A stretch of DNA of 64,000 nucleotides from Lethocerus indicus. Taxonomy: Eukaryota > Arthropoda > Insecta > Hemiptera > Belostomatidae. The notes below the pieces were generated by a model that did not search any database, was not told the DNA's origin, and worked only from the letters and a program-made list of their open reading frames with translations. Positions 50,893 to 62,000 of this stretch are shown here, in pieces; the stretch's first letter is position 1, and each line of letters begins with the position of its first letter. Made by a program: the position numbers and the translations under genes. Location: assembly GCA_019843655.1 (NCBI GenBank), contig JACDQD010000004.1:6944001-7008000 (forward strand), given 5' to 3'.

Positions 50893-53680
50893 GAGGAAGG
50901 CCGGTGTAAAATGACAGATGCGGACGCGGCCGTAGGGAGAGAGTTTGGATGCTCGTCAAAAGGCGTCGGGAAAATAAAAACGCAGAGAAATGATAATCCT
51001 CCCAAGGCCATAGTTTATGGAGAGTAGCCAGAGCTCAGTTTACGAGGCCAGGCGGCGGGCGGGGGCGGGAGGTAGGCTACGCCCGCACTACACCGGTGTT
51101 ATGCAAGGCGCAGTTTTACGGCGTCGAAAAATCAGGCGCCCGCCTGAAAAGTTGGGGAAAAGTTCCGCAGCCGGAAATGAGGAAATAAAGACTGGCTTTT
51201 GCCCCTAACACCCGCTTACTGCAGTCTGCACCGACAGACAAACTTATTTTACACAAGACCGGAATGGAGGCGGGGGTCTACGTGAGCTCCATAATGTGCT
51301 ACGATTTGCGAATCACAATCGCTACCTCCATATACACATATACAAGGAATGATTTTATAAGCGCGGTGTGGCTGTATAATATAAGAGAACGGATGTAAAA
51401 TATTGGAGAACGGAAAACATTAATATCGCAAAGAATAAAATGGAAAAATCCTAACGCCTTCAATTTCAAAGAGTAAAATATTTTCTTAACGATAAAAAGA
51501 ATTATTATTTATACTATTTGGCCAATAGATTGTAAGAAATATAAGCGTTTGTAATATTCGAATAAGATATGCCATAAAATTCTGAATACAATTCACAAAT
51601 CTTTGACGAGTGTAATGAATATATTTGTAAATAAAGTTGCCAAAGTGCCGGTAGTATAATTTTATAGTTCGAAACACCAAGTTACTGAATTTTCACGTCT
51701 TGATGACCCCGACGACTTGTTTGTAGGCGGCTGTTACAGTTTAGCTGTGAAAAAAATTGTTTAGAGGATGAGGTCGGACAAATTCATTGGACGTTCCTGC
51801 CGGCATTTGGCTGCGGCTATTGTGTGGCCCATTCTGTTCTGTATGAAGGGGGGACGATCTCATTACTTCGTCCAATTAAGCCCCCCGAGCCCCGCCCGCC
51901 GACCGCCTATGGCGTCGGCCGGCCCGACCTTCCCCACTGTCTGGTCGAATTAAGCGCCCGATCAGCCCCAGGTTGCTAAGTCAGCAAAGCACACTCCCAC
52001 CGTTCAAAGTCATTCCCCTAGGCCATCTCCTCCCTGAATATTCAGTGGTCACAACCATATATATATCGGTCAATTCCGTACCGAATCACTAAGGTATAGG
52101 ACGGTCAGAGAAATATTGGCCTTCTAATTTAGGTTTATACTTTTTTATCCGATTACCTGTCGCGAGTTTATTAACTCTGTCAGAACAAATAAGCACAAAC
52201 TGGAAGTGATCATTGAATCCAGTGTACTTATTAAAATTCAAATACTGAAATCATTTAATTAATAAGCAGGAAAGCAAGATCTGGAAGATAATTTTAATTA
52301 TACAAATTTTGTATTGTACTGTTTTCATTTTAATAACTACAGTATTATTAGTGACCTTTTAAACCTCTCTAATAATTACTGGCCTTAGCACTGAAATTCC
52401 GTCGGGTTTACTGTCAATATTGGCGAATGTAACATGGGATTTACGGCCAATAGGGGCTTAAGCGAACGGAAATATACACCTGCTAGTAAACAGTGTAAAT
52501 CCCTTTAATCCTTAGTTCCGAGAGGAGCCGGATAAAATCTATCAAAAGGCCTCCGGGAAGAACGGGATTTCTCTACTCACGGATTAACAAATTCAAACAC
52601 AATGGCTAAAGTCGTTAGTGATGTACGAACAAGAATTCGCCAATCTTTTCCTGTAAATAAAAAAGCCGTCTATTATGGAGAATTATAAATCCAAAAATTC
52701 CCTTATCAAAAAACCATTTCTCAAATATTTACAAGTAACTGATTAGCGAATGAATAATTTTTCGATGACATTTATAGCATCAGTTTAACAATAGATCAAT
52801 AGACGCTATCTAGTATTGTTTCTATCCGGCTAGTATAGATTTCACGTATTCATAATTTACGAATTACCACCGTATTTTACGATTTCCGAACTAAGGTTTA
52901 AATGATGTATAAGACATATTAGTTCACCCAGGCTCGGGAAATTAGTTTTCACGTACTATTAAACGTAGGCAGAGGGACATTTCACAATGCCGGTCGGGGT
53001 CAGGGTGACGAAACTCGAAGCCCATTAATTATACGGGTAACGAGAAGTACATTGATTTACATACATTTCCCACCTATATATATGTATAACGGCAAAATTG
53101 AATATTTGACGAAAGCGAATACATAATTCAAACTACCCAATCTAGTTCAAACATTTGGAACGCAGTTGACAAAACCTCTCCTACTCCAAATGATTTCCGC
53201 CTCAATGAATATGTTCGAACTATTCAAATATAAATTAGTGCCACGCGCTGGGAAATTGTTTATCGATTTCGACAAAGAATACAGTGATAAATAGCGTGGT
53301 CGTGGCCATTTTATGTTTTACTATCGTAATAGTATTTCCCATCTTCCTCTCGACCGGTTTCGGTTCCTCAATGACATTTTTAGTGAACCACAGTAACATC
53401 AATTTATTGACGAACCAGTCCAGCATAGGACCAGTATCAGTCAGCAAGAAGAGTGAGCAGTACATCGAAATTTTGATAAGTCATATCGACTTACCGAAAA
53501 CGTGACTATAACCGGAAAGCAAAATATGGCGGTATTTCGAATCCTCGATAATACCTCAAAAAATACCATAAACTGTTTTTTCATTCCTTTGTTACAACTG
53601 TAAAATGATACAACAAGCAACATTGGTATAGGCACTAACTACAATAGACAACAATTAGAGGAGAAACCCACTGGTTTCAC

Positions 53681-54100
53681 CCCCCCTTTTTTTTCTTTTT
53701 TTTTTAAATTTTATTTATTTAAACATTTAGGTCGCGTGGCCACTTCCATTTCAGGCGTCTGTAAGTAACGTTTGGGATGTCGGGAGATAGTAGGGTTTGG
53801 ACTAGTGGATTAGGGTGATGGTTGAGTCGTGAGTGGAAATTGCTGTATCGTTGTATGGCGAGGTCTCGGACAAACGGGACTTTAAGATCATGTGCGTAGG
53901 GCAAGGTTGAAGACATAATAGGGTGCGTCGGTTATTGTCCTTAATATTTTTGACTGTAAGGTTTGGATTTTGTGGATATTTGTCGGTTTGGCCGAACCCG
54001 ACAGTTCGAGTCCGTATGTCCAGATCGGTTTAGGTATAGTGTGTACCATAAACTAATTTTCAATTTACTCAATACGACATATGTACTTAAAGTTTTGCAG
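53681..54100 (-). mobile_element. Jockey-like LINE 3' end with A-rich tail
   Basis: On the minus strand, PIWTYGLELSGSAKPTNIHK, IQTLQSKILRTITDAPYYVF and, after a frameshift, a C-terminus ending RRLKWKWPRDLNV with a stop at about 53,719 are recognisable. The stop is followed directly by an A-rich tail (poly-T on the plus strand at about 53,685-53,712), the usual 3' end of a LINE. The 5' part is missing, so it is a 5'-truncated insertion. It is about 150 bp from the polyglycine exon. Confidence 0.8.
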
Positions 54101-54253
54101 TTCAATTATCACTTTGCGGCCCATTTGGAATCTAATTTTAACCGTATGTTCGTCCTGTTTAAAGCAATGCCTATGTTGTAATATTCCGACTCCTCCAATA
54201 TAAACTCGGCGATATAATAAAATGACGAGGGAATAACAATGAATTGGTGTTAC

Positions 54254-54507
54254 CTTGTTCATGTCGGGACTTCTGTTTATGCTGGACCTGCTCCTCGCCG
54301 ACCCCGTCGACGACAGTTCCCTCTGTTCGCCGGACGCGCACGAGCCCTCCTCGCCGCTCTCAACGCCCTGGCCGATGCCGCCCCCGCCCCCGCCACCGCC
54401 TCCGCCTCCGCCTCCCACCTTGCCCGTGTTCCTCAGCTTCCTCAGTATCCTGGCCGGCGTCGTGCTGCCCCTCTGCCCGCCAGAACTGATACTGCTGGCA
54501 CCCCCAC
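54254..54507 (-). CDS. Exon encoding a Gly/Ser linker with polyglycine run
   Basis: 254 nt, entered in phase 1 and left in phase 0. The acceptor is GTTTCAG and the donor is AACAAG|GTAACA. The peptide contains GSTTPARILRKLRNTGKV, then 13 consecutive glycines encoded by mixed GGC/GGT/GGG codons, then an acidic and Ser-rich tail ending in SPDMNK. It reads as a flexible linker between the ankyrin part and the helical part. The phase does not match the ankyrin exon, so an exon between 54.5 and 56.8 kb is missing from my model. The opposite strand is also open here and would give polyproline; I treat that as a shadow. Confidence 0.7.
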
Positions 54508-56788
54508 CTGAAACCGGCCGGAGAGGCCCGCTGTAAACACACTCAGGGCCCGCGTCCAAGCTTTTATCGGCCGAGTGCACCGCTCTTGGAGCGATGAAAG
54601 GCGTAAACAAAATTCGGTCGGGTATGTGTATACCGCTGGCGGGCCCTCGCCAGTTAATTTTACGGCCTTGCAGTAGGAAATGTGGGCAATGAGGCAAAAG
54701 AGTACTGTTAAACGGGGATCGGAATTGCTGTACTTGCGATGCGTAAATGTACAATTCGTTTAAAATTAAACGAAGAGGCGATTACTAAAACGTTCGCTAT
54801 GTCTGATGATAACTGATAAAATTTCGACTTTTGGTTTAATATTTAATTTTGTGTTAATAAAACAGTTTTGGCATGATTTTTCTTCACTGTGCGATGAGTA
54901 TACCAAATTTAATTCTGCAAAATTGGTCCACGCGAATTCTCCTAACACTAGCATTCCACTGACCGCTGAATCGGAAATAAAACAATTCTTCAACTCGTAT
55001 ATCGATAAATCCTCCCTGTCTCACTTTAACGATGGAAACATTCCAATCCGGGGTCTTCACCGGCCCGCCCCTCGCGTATACCCCTGTCGTCCCCTATTTG
55101 TTTCGGGCCCCCATTTCCATTCACACCCACCTCAATATATCTATTATTGGTGTGGCTCTTCGGGGGCCGGGCGCAAAAAAAAACCGGACGAAGGCGGGAT
55201 AGGAGTCGGCAAAAAATTGACCGATTCCTCCCCTTCCAGCGGGGAGACATATTTAGGAGCCAGGGGACAGTCACGGGAAGAGACTGGAAGAAATAGATTG
55301 GGAAATTCTCCGCCTCTCTGGGAGGGACGTGTGACGAATGACATCGCCCCCGGATGGAATAGGGTAAGAAGAACACGTAATGGCTGACATTAGCAAATAA
55401 TTAACCGCATCCTAAATATCACTATTTGTAATTTATTTTTTCGACATTTTCTATATGCCTATATTCCAGTTTATAAACAAAATATATATAATAAAATAAT
55501 TTACGAATAAGGCCGGTTGTGCTATATGTATAATAAAATCTTTAATGGGGAGCTAAATAAATAACAGAGACGGAAGGATTTGAGGAATTGTTCCTTGCAC
55601 CTTTGTTCCTTAATAAAAATATTTGGCTTTCAATTTACGTTCCATTTACTCTTTTATAATGTAATGTGAGTTAGACCGTTTTGTGCTATCAATGTTCATC
55701 GCAACTGAACAAACTGCGGTAATAAAAATTGACACCGGGGAAGTTCAGCGGCGTGGAAGCGCCCAATTTTACACAGCTCGCACCCGACCAGGGTACCGTT
55801 TTGATGTGGATATTTAAACGAGAATTGAAAGGGGGCGAAAGTTATTTCGGACGGCTGCTCGACAATCATATTTCGTTTCGAATTGAGAACTCCGTCGTTA
55901 TCTCAATCTCCCGCCGTTTCGCTTCTGCCTTTATTACGTACTTTGCCGCTATATTCCTTCATTCAAATTCGTTTCGTCCAGTATTTCCGGCCTATACCAT
56001 ATATATCATCTACCCGATGTTCGTTTCAATATTTCATTCAAAATTTCTATCAAGACCTATATGTCAAATGACTGCGTTAACTACTGCGTTTAAATACGAA
56101 CAATACAGGACAGAGCCAAGGAGACACACGAACCGCCGATGTATCGAGTGCGAACGAGTAAATTAATACGAGCTCATCAATATTCAGCGCACGGTGTAAG
56201 TCGGTTATCAGCTGTATTGTTATCCTCTAATTTTTTGCGGACGGCGGCAATTTGTGAAATATTGGAGATTATAATTGGGGATAACAAGGGGGTATTTGCT
56301 TCGAACAATTTCACTCGTTTTTTTTTCACTATATAATTTATTTTCGGCCCGTGTGTCCGACGGAAATTTATTGAAAATGACGACCAACCGAAACCGGTCT
56401 AATTTAGGTCATGTTGGCGCGAGCGGAAATATGTTTTAAGTTTCCAGACTGAGTTTTTCGGAAATTGAGTTCTGTAATGCCGGCTTTCGACAAGTCTACG
56501 TTATTGACTGGTCTAGCTTAAGACGAAACGGGTAATTATGAGCGGAAATTACAGTGTCCCTCCCAATTCCACCCCATTCTGTCGCAGCGGAGGCCTTATC
56601 ATTATCACGACTGTAGTTGTACGTAACGAGATGGCTCTGAATTATAGAAGCGGTACTTGGGGGAGATGAGCGTACATGCAGAGCAGTTTCTACCCGTGTC
56701 GGTGGCGTGTTGGGAAGGGTTTGGTGGGGTGGGGTCGGGGGGTTGGGCGAGAGGTAAAATGGGTGTAGTGACCTGTTTGTGTTTGTAC
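54508..56788. other. Interval between ankyrin and polyglycine exons, exon probably missed
   Basis: The flanking exons leave in phase 0 and enter in phase 1, so an exon of length 3n+1 should lie here unless they belong to different isoforms. I examined the minus-strand frames and did not find one with both a good acceptor and donor in the required phase. Confidence 0.5.
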
Positions 56789-56986
56789 CGGGTCGATGTT
56801 TGGCCAGGCGTGTGCGAGCATGTTGTGCTGTAGGGTGGGCAGGAGGTTGGCCAGGTCGGCGGGCCTCTGCCCCCGCCCGTTGGCAACCGCCACCCTAGCG
56901 CCCCTCTCCACCAGCTCGACCACGCACTCCCACGGCACCTTCTCCTGACTCACCGCCAAGTGCAGCGCAGTGTTACCGTGCGCGTC
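56789..56986 (-). CDS. Exon with an ankyrin repeat (most upstream exon found)
   Basis: 66 codons, phase 0 on both sides. The acceptor is a good one (pyrimidine-rich tract, then TTGCAG) and the donor is CCG|GTACAA. The peptide begins DAHGNTALHLAVSQ, which carries the ankyrin signature G-N-T-A-L-H-L-A, followed by a second helix and the turn ERGARVAVANGRGQRPADLA, typical of the next repeat's start. One complete and one partial ankyrin repeat are therefore present, and earlier repeats would be expected in upstream exons outside this model. Ankyrin repeats mediate protein-protein binding. There is no upstream start codon that I can defend. Confidence 0.8.
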
Positions 56987-59068
56987 CTGCAACAGTACAA
57001 AACATGTCAACCGTCGGATAGGAAAAAAGTATACCATGGAAGACAGGATGCCACAGAGGCATACCGTGTTCCAGACCGCCTCACCCCCGTACGGATAGGC
57101 TGAAGATGGTGAGTAACCTAAGACGATCTAGCAAAAGACAGAAGTTCATCACAGAAGAAAGGAGAAAGACAGAAAATATAACGTAGATTGGCTAATATGA
57201 CGTAACGTAAAGTTTGATATGTAACAGCCAAAGACCACATTCAAATAATTTGTAATCCTCCGGTCTGCTATCTCAGTACTGTCCAGTAATCTAAGGGACT
57301 CGGTACTCGGTACAATGGAAAATTTACACATCATCCCCTGTGAAGGGGCAGGTGTAAAACGATTTTTCTCTATAAGAATAAACTTCGGCGAATCGTTTTC
57401 AATTACAAGCTACAACTGGGACGTTAAGGCTAAAAAAGGGCCGTATCCGAGTTTTCTTCGAGCGCCTTGGCCGAGCAATAAAGCGCGATGGGGCGGCCTC
57501 TGGGGGGCAGTCGGATCAAGAAGAAATCCATTAGAGTGGGCCCCATCATGGCCGAAATTATTCACCGCCGAAGAAACGCCGGCTAAAAACTCTCTTCGGG
57601 TGCGGACATTAGACTAGGGAGAGTCCGCGTTGGCAGTACTGGCTGAAGAAACGGCGGACGCCTTTTCCGCCGGCCCCTTCCCCCCGGACTTCCCGCCGCC
57701 CCCGGCTAATGAGGGCCGTTGACTCGACAATGGCTGGCGGGGAGACCGGAGCGTTTAAGCCAGAAAAGAATAAATTACGCCCGAAAAGTAATCAAGAGAT
57801 GATGAATGCGAACCGGCCACTTCTTTCGACCCACGACGGCGGTCTCAAAATACCCCGCGGATGGGTGTTAACATACCAAATTAAAGCTCCCGGCGTTTCA
57901 TTCTCCGGGCATATTTACAGTCGGGGCACTTAATTCTTTTATACATCATCCATTCCTCCTTAAACAAAGTACAGTAACTACAAAATATATAATAGAAATT
58001 TTTCCTAAAATGTTTTTTATTCTCAATTAACAAAAGTTAATTGTTATGCGAATAATATGATTATGACGCAAAATAAAAGAAATATAGAAGTACGTAGTCT
58101 TCGATAAAATATGAATAATGACATGAAATATTTATTGGATGAAACTAGTGTTGTTTCTAAAATAATAATATCGCTTTTCTTTGACAATATTAAACAACTA
58201 AAGTTCGTCTGTAAACCTGATAATTTCTAGAGATTCTTTATACTTAATAATCTAAAATTATTATTTAAAATGAGTAGCAAGGAATTCATCAAATAACACA
58301 TACTGTCGATTTGGCTCAGTTGTGATAAGTTATAAATATATTTCAAACGAAACTCAGAATTACTATGAATTTTAAGAAACCTTTCATTCATTGACTAGTA
58401 TTAATAACACTTCAGAAATTTCTATGAAAAACGATATTGTTTGCATTTATTTTTCAAGAATGGTACTGATTTAGTTATTATTATCCCGTATCACTTCCAT
58501 TCATAGAATAAAAAAGGATGCGAATAATGTGAATACATCGGCCGGGCGATTCTATTTGTGAAGAACTGAACAAAGAATAAAGCTCTTTCTAGGGGAAAGC
58601 CATTGAAAGTCACTCGAAAATTGCGAGGTGGAGAAGGCGAGGCTAATGATTTGAGGGGTTCGGTTTCTGAAAGGGGATCGCTTCGGTTCGTGAGCGTTTT
58701 AATCATTAATTGTTACTTCAGCCAGAGGGCTGAGGAATAATTGGTTGCCCCCGGCTGTATGAATTCGCCTCAATTCTTCGGCCTCGGCATCGAATTTACG
58801 CCTCCCCCCTCCGACCACATTCATACCTTGAATCGCCGCATTAATTCGTTAATTTACAATTATAATTTTAATTTCTATGAAATTAATATGTTTTGAGTAC
58901 AACAAACTGAATCAAATATTTCAAAGAGCATTGTGCGGTATAGCGGTAATATTTCGTCATTATTCAGATACGACGAACAGTCTATCAGTTTTACACGGTT
59001 GTTGACAAATAGTTTTATTCAGTCTAATAAAAAACCTTGTGAGTTATATCCACATATAAATTCAATAG
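56987..59068. other. Sequence between the first exon found and the satellite
   Basis: No exon was identified upstream of the ankyrin exon in this 2-kb stretch. A GC-rich patch at 57.4-57.75 kb has short open frames without motifs. The rest is AT-rich. Confidence 0.55.
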
Positions 59069-62000
59069 CCGGGTGGTCCAGGGGAGGGTTCGGGGCGGCA
59101 CGGCGGGTAGGAGGCCGGGGGGAGGATGTGAGATGTCGACGGGCAAGCGGTGGTCCGGGGGAAGGTTCGGGGCGGCACGGCGGGTAGGAGGGCGGAGGGA
59201 GGATGTGAGATGTCGACGGGCAAGCGGTGGTCCGGGAAGGTTCACGGCGGTAGGTAGGCAGGGAGGATGTGAGATGTCGACGGGCAAGCAGGTCCGGGGA
59301 AGGTTCAGGCGGAACGGCGGGTGGCCGGGGAGGATGAGATGTCGACGGGCAAGCGGTGGTCCGGGGAAGGTTCAAGCGGCACGGCAGGTGAGGCCGGAGG
59401 GAGGATGAGATGTCGACAAGCACGGCGGTGGTCCGGGGAAGGTTCGGAGGGAGGATGAGGGCGGCACGGCGGCGGAGAGGCCAGACGGCAAGCGGTGGTC
59501 AGGCAGGAGGGGGTAGAGGCGGAGCGATCCGGGGAAGGAGAGAATGTATGAGTTGACGGCAAGCAAATGTGTCTATGTGAATGTCGTTCAGGTCTGGGGC
59601 GGCGGATGTCAAGCGGTGGTCTGGGGTAGATGATCGCAGCCGGCGATGTGCGGGCAAGCGGTGGTCCGGGGAAGGTCTCCAGGGGGCAAGGTCTACGGAG
59701 GAGGATGAGGTCGCGGAGTCAAGCGGCGTCCAAAAGAAGCAGCCCCTTGGGCGCCACGCAACGGCACGGAGGGAGGATGTGAGAGGACGAAAAGAAACAA
59801 AAGCGGGCAATATGAAGGTCTTAAAGAACCGGATGTCGACGGGCAAGAATCTGAGAGGGCAGAGATGCCAAGCGGGTATCCGGGAGGAATCGACGCAAGG
59901 ACGAAGGTCTGGGCGGCAAGACGAGTGAGGAGAGTTGAAGGTCTCGATGTTCAGGGGCCTTGTGGAGTAATGAGATATGTCGCAAGCGGTGGTCTGGGAA
60001 GGTTCGGGGGCATGTAGGAGGGCGGAGGGAGGATGTGAGATGTAGGCAAGTCAGTTGGTCAAGTACCATGGGAGGGTTCAGGACGGGCAAGTCGACGAAT
60101 AGGAGGGCGGAGGAGGATGAGGCCAGAGGTCGATGGAGGATGGAGAGCGCCGATTCCAAGCAGGCGACGGGCAGCGGTGGTGGCTCAGTGGGGGACGGAC
60201 GACGGGGAGGATGTGAGAGACAGCGATCAGGGGATCTGGGCGGCAGCGGAGCAGGGAGATGCATCCTGGGGCGGTCCGGGGAGCGGCATGGCAAGCGACT
60301 TATGGCACGGCGGGGTCAAAGTGAGGGATGTGACAAGCGGTGCAGCAGGTTCGGGCGGCAGCAACGGCATGTGGTCGAGCAAGGGCGGGAGTCAAATGGT
60401 TGGCAGAGCAGCAGGATGGGTAAGTGGCCTCAGAGCTAGCAGACCGACGGAGATAGGGTGCGGAGGAGGATGGTGGCAAACGCCGGCGGGAGTGAGATGT
60501 AGGCGTGAATCGAGTGTCGCGCACGGCAGGAGGGGAGGATGAGATCAGTCGACAGGGCAAGCGTAGTTCTGCGGTCGGGGGGAGGATGTCTGGCTACAGG
60601 AAGGTTCTGCCCAGAACAGGAGCAGCGGGCTGGGAGGAGGTCTGGGGCGGCAACGGTCGGAGGGAGGATGAGATGACGGCCGAGGAGTGGTCAGCGGTGG
60701 ATGGGGCAGGAGCTGGGCGGCACGGCGGGCAGGAGGGCGGAGGGAGGATCGAAGACAGTAAAGATCGCGGCACGGCGGGCAGAGGTCGATCGACGGCGCA
60801 GAAAAGCGGTCCGGGGGAAGGTCCGGGGCGGCACCGGGCGAACGGAGATGTCACGGCGGGCAGGAGGTCCGGAGGAGGATGGAGATGACGGCAAGGCGGG
60901 GAGGATAAGGATCGGTCGACAGGCAAGCGGTGGTCCGGAAGAGTTCGGGGCACCGGCGGGGCAGGCGGCCGGGCGCGATGCACGGTCGGGGCAGCCGAGA
61001 GGTAAGGATGAGATGTGACGGGCAAAGCGGTGTGTATCCGGAAGGTCAGGAGGCAACGGGTAGGACGTACCGGGTCTAGGTATCCTGAGCATGGAGTATC
61101 CTGGGGAAGGTCTGCAGCCCGGTCGGGGTGGCGGGTGTGGGAAACAAAGGGTTTCACAGGCGGCACGGCGCGGTAAGGAAGAGGCGGAGAAGAGAGAAAA
61201 GCTGAGATGTCGACGGGGCAAGCGGTGGCAACAAATGAAAAACAAGAAGGGAAGGATGATATCAACAAACAAGCGTAGTCAAAAGTTCAGAAGCAACAAA
61301 GAGCAGAGATCAACAAAGAGACGGAGGACGAAGAGGATGTCTCGAACGGAGCGCCTGTGTAAAAGCACCGGCGAAAAGCAAGGATGCGAGGGCGGAGATA
61401 TGTCGATGTCGACGGGCAAGCGGTGGTCCGGGGAAGGTCTGGCGGCACGGCGGCAGGAGGCGGAGGGGACCGGGGAAGGTTGGGGCAGCGGGTACGGAGG
61501 GCGGGGAGGAGTGGGAGATCGACGCGCGCGTCCAAGCGCGGGCCGGAGGGCAGGTCGGGGAGTGGATGGTCGCAGGTCTGGCGGGCGAGGCCAGGAGGGC
61601 GAGGACAACGGTTGAAGTTGGCCTGGGGCGGCACGTCAGAGAAGCGAGGCGGAGGGAGGGACGCAAGCGGTAGGAAGGTCTGGGGAGAGTAGGGAGGAGG
61701 GACGAGATGTGGATGGGCAAGCAGTGGTCAAGAAGTAGGAGGAGCGGAGGGAGGATGAGCGGTCGACGAATGGAGACGAAATGTAGAGAGGTCGACTGCA
61801 CGTCGCGGCTAGGCGTTAGAAGGCGGACGGGGCTCAAGGGATGCAAGCGGTCTGGGGCAAAGTCTGGGGCGGAACAATGATAAAGATATCGGCGGACTCG
61901 CGGTGCCGAGGGCGATCAAGAAAACCTTAAATGAAGGAGATCAAGGGTGTCCGGGGAAGGTCTGGCGCCAGCAAGCACCGGAGGGAGCCAAAGGCGAAGG

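Larger units (their letters stand above)
49049..54253. other. Intron of about 5 kb
   Basis: It contains the truncated LINE at its right end and the GA run at 50.87 kb. No exon was identified. Confidence 0.6.
22001..56986 (-). other. Multi-exon gene span: ankyrin repeat plus helical-repeat protein, unassigned
   Basis: This is the span of one long minus-strand gene, of which I placed 18 coding exons (listed separately). About 1,100 codons are covered. The order is: ankyrin repeat; Gly/Ser-rich linker with a run of 13 glycines; basic linker; leucine-rich helical segments that look like HEAT or armadillo repeats; a Ser/Arg/Pro-rich linker; and a final helical region with conserved-looking Trp residues. 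No signal peptide or membrane segment is seen, so a cytoplasmic scaffold or regulator is inferred. Codon phase matches at every internal junction except between the ankyrin exon and the polyglycine exon, where at least one exon is missing from my model. True start and stop are not seen: the gene probably continues beyond both ends of the span. I do not recognise the family. Exons are clearly GC-richer than the introns. Confidence 0.75.

Noticed and set aside
55026..55376. Possible missing exon with a GTTAAA|GTGAGA donor
   Set aside because: The only usable frame leaves in phase 0 (the required phase 1 contains a stop), so it cannot join the polyglycine exon.
54806..55387. 193-codon plus-strand ORF
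   Set aside because: No motif; overlapping minus frames are equally long; inside the interval of the minus-strand gene.
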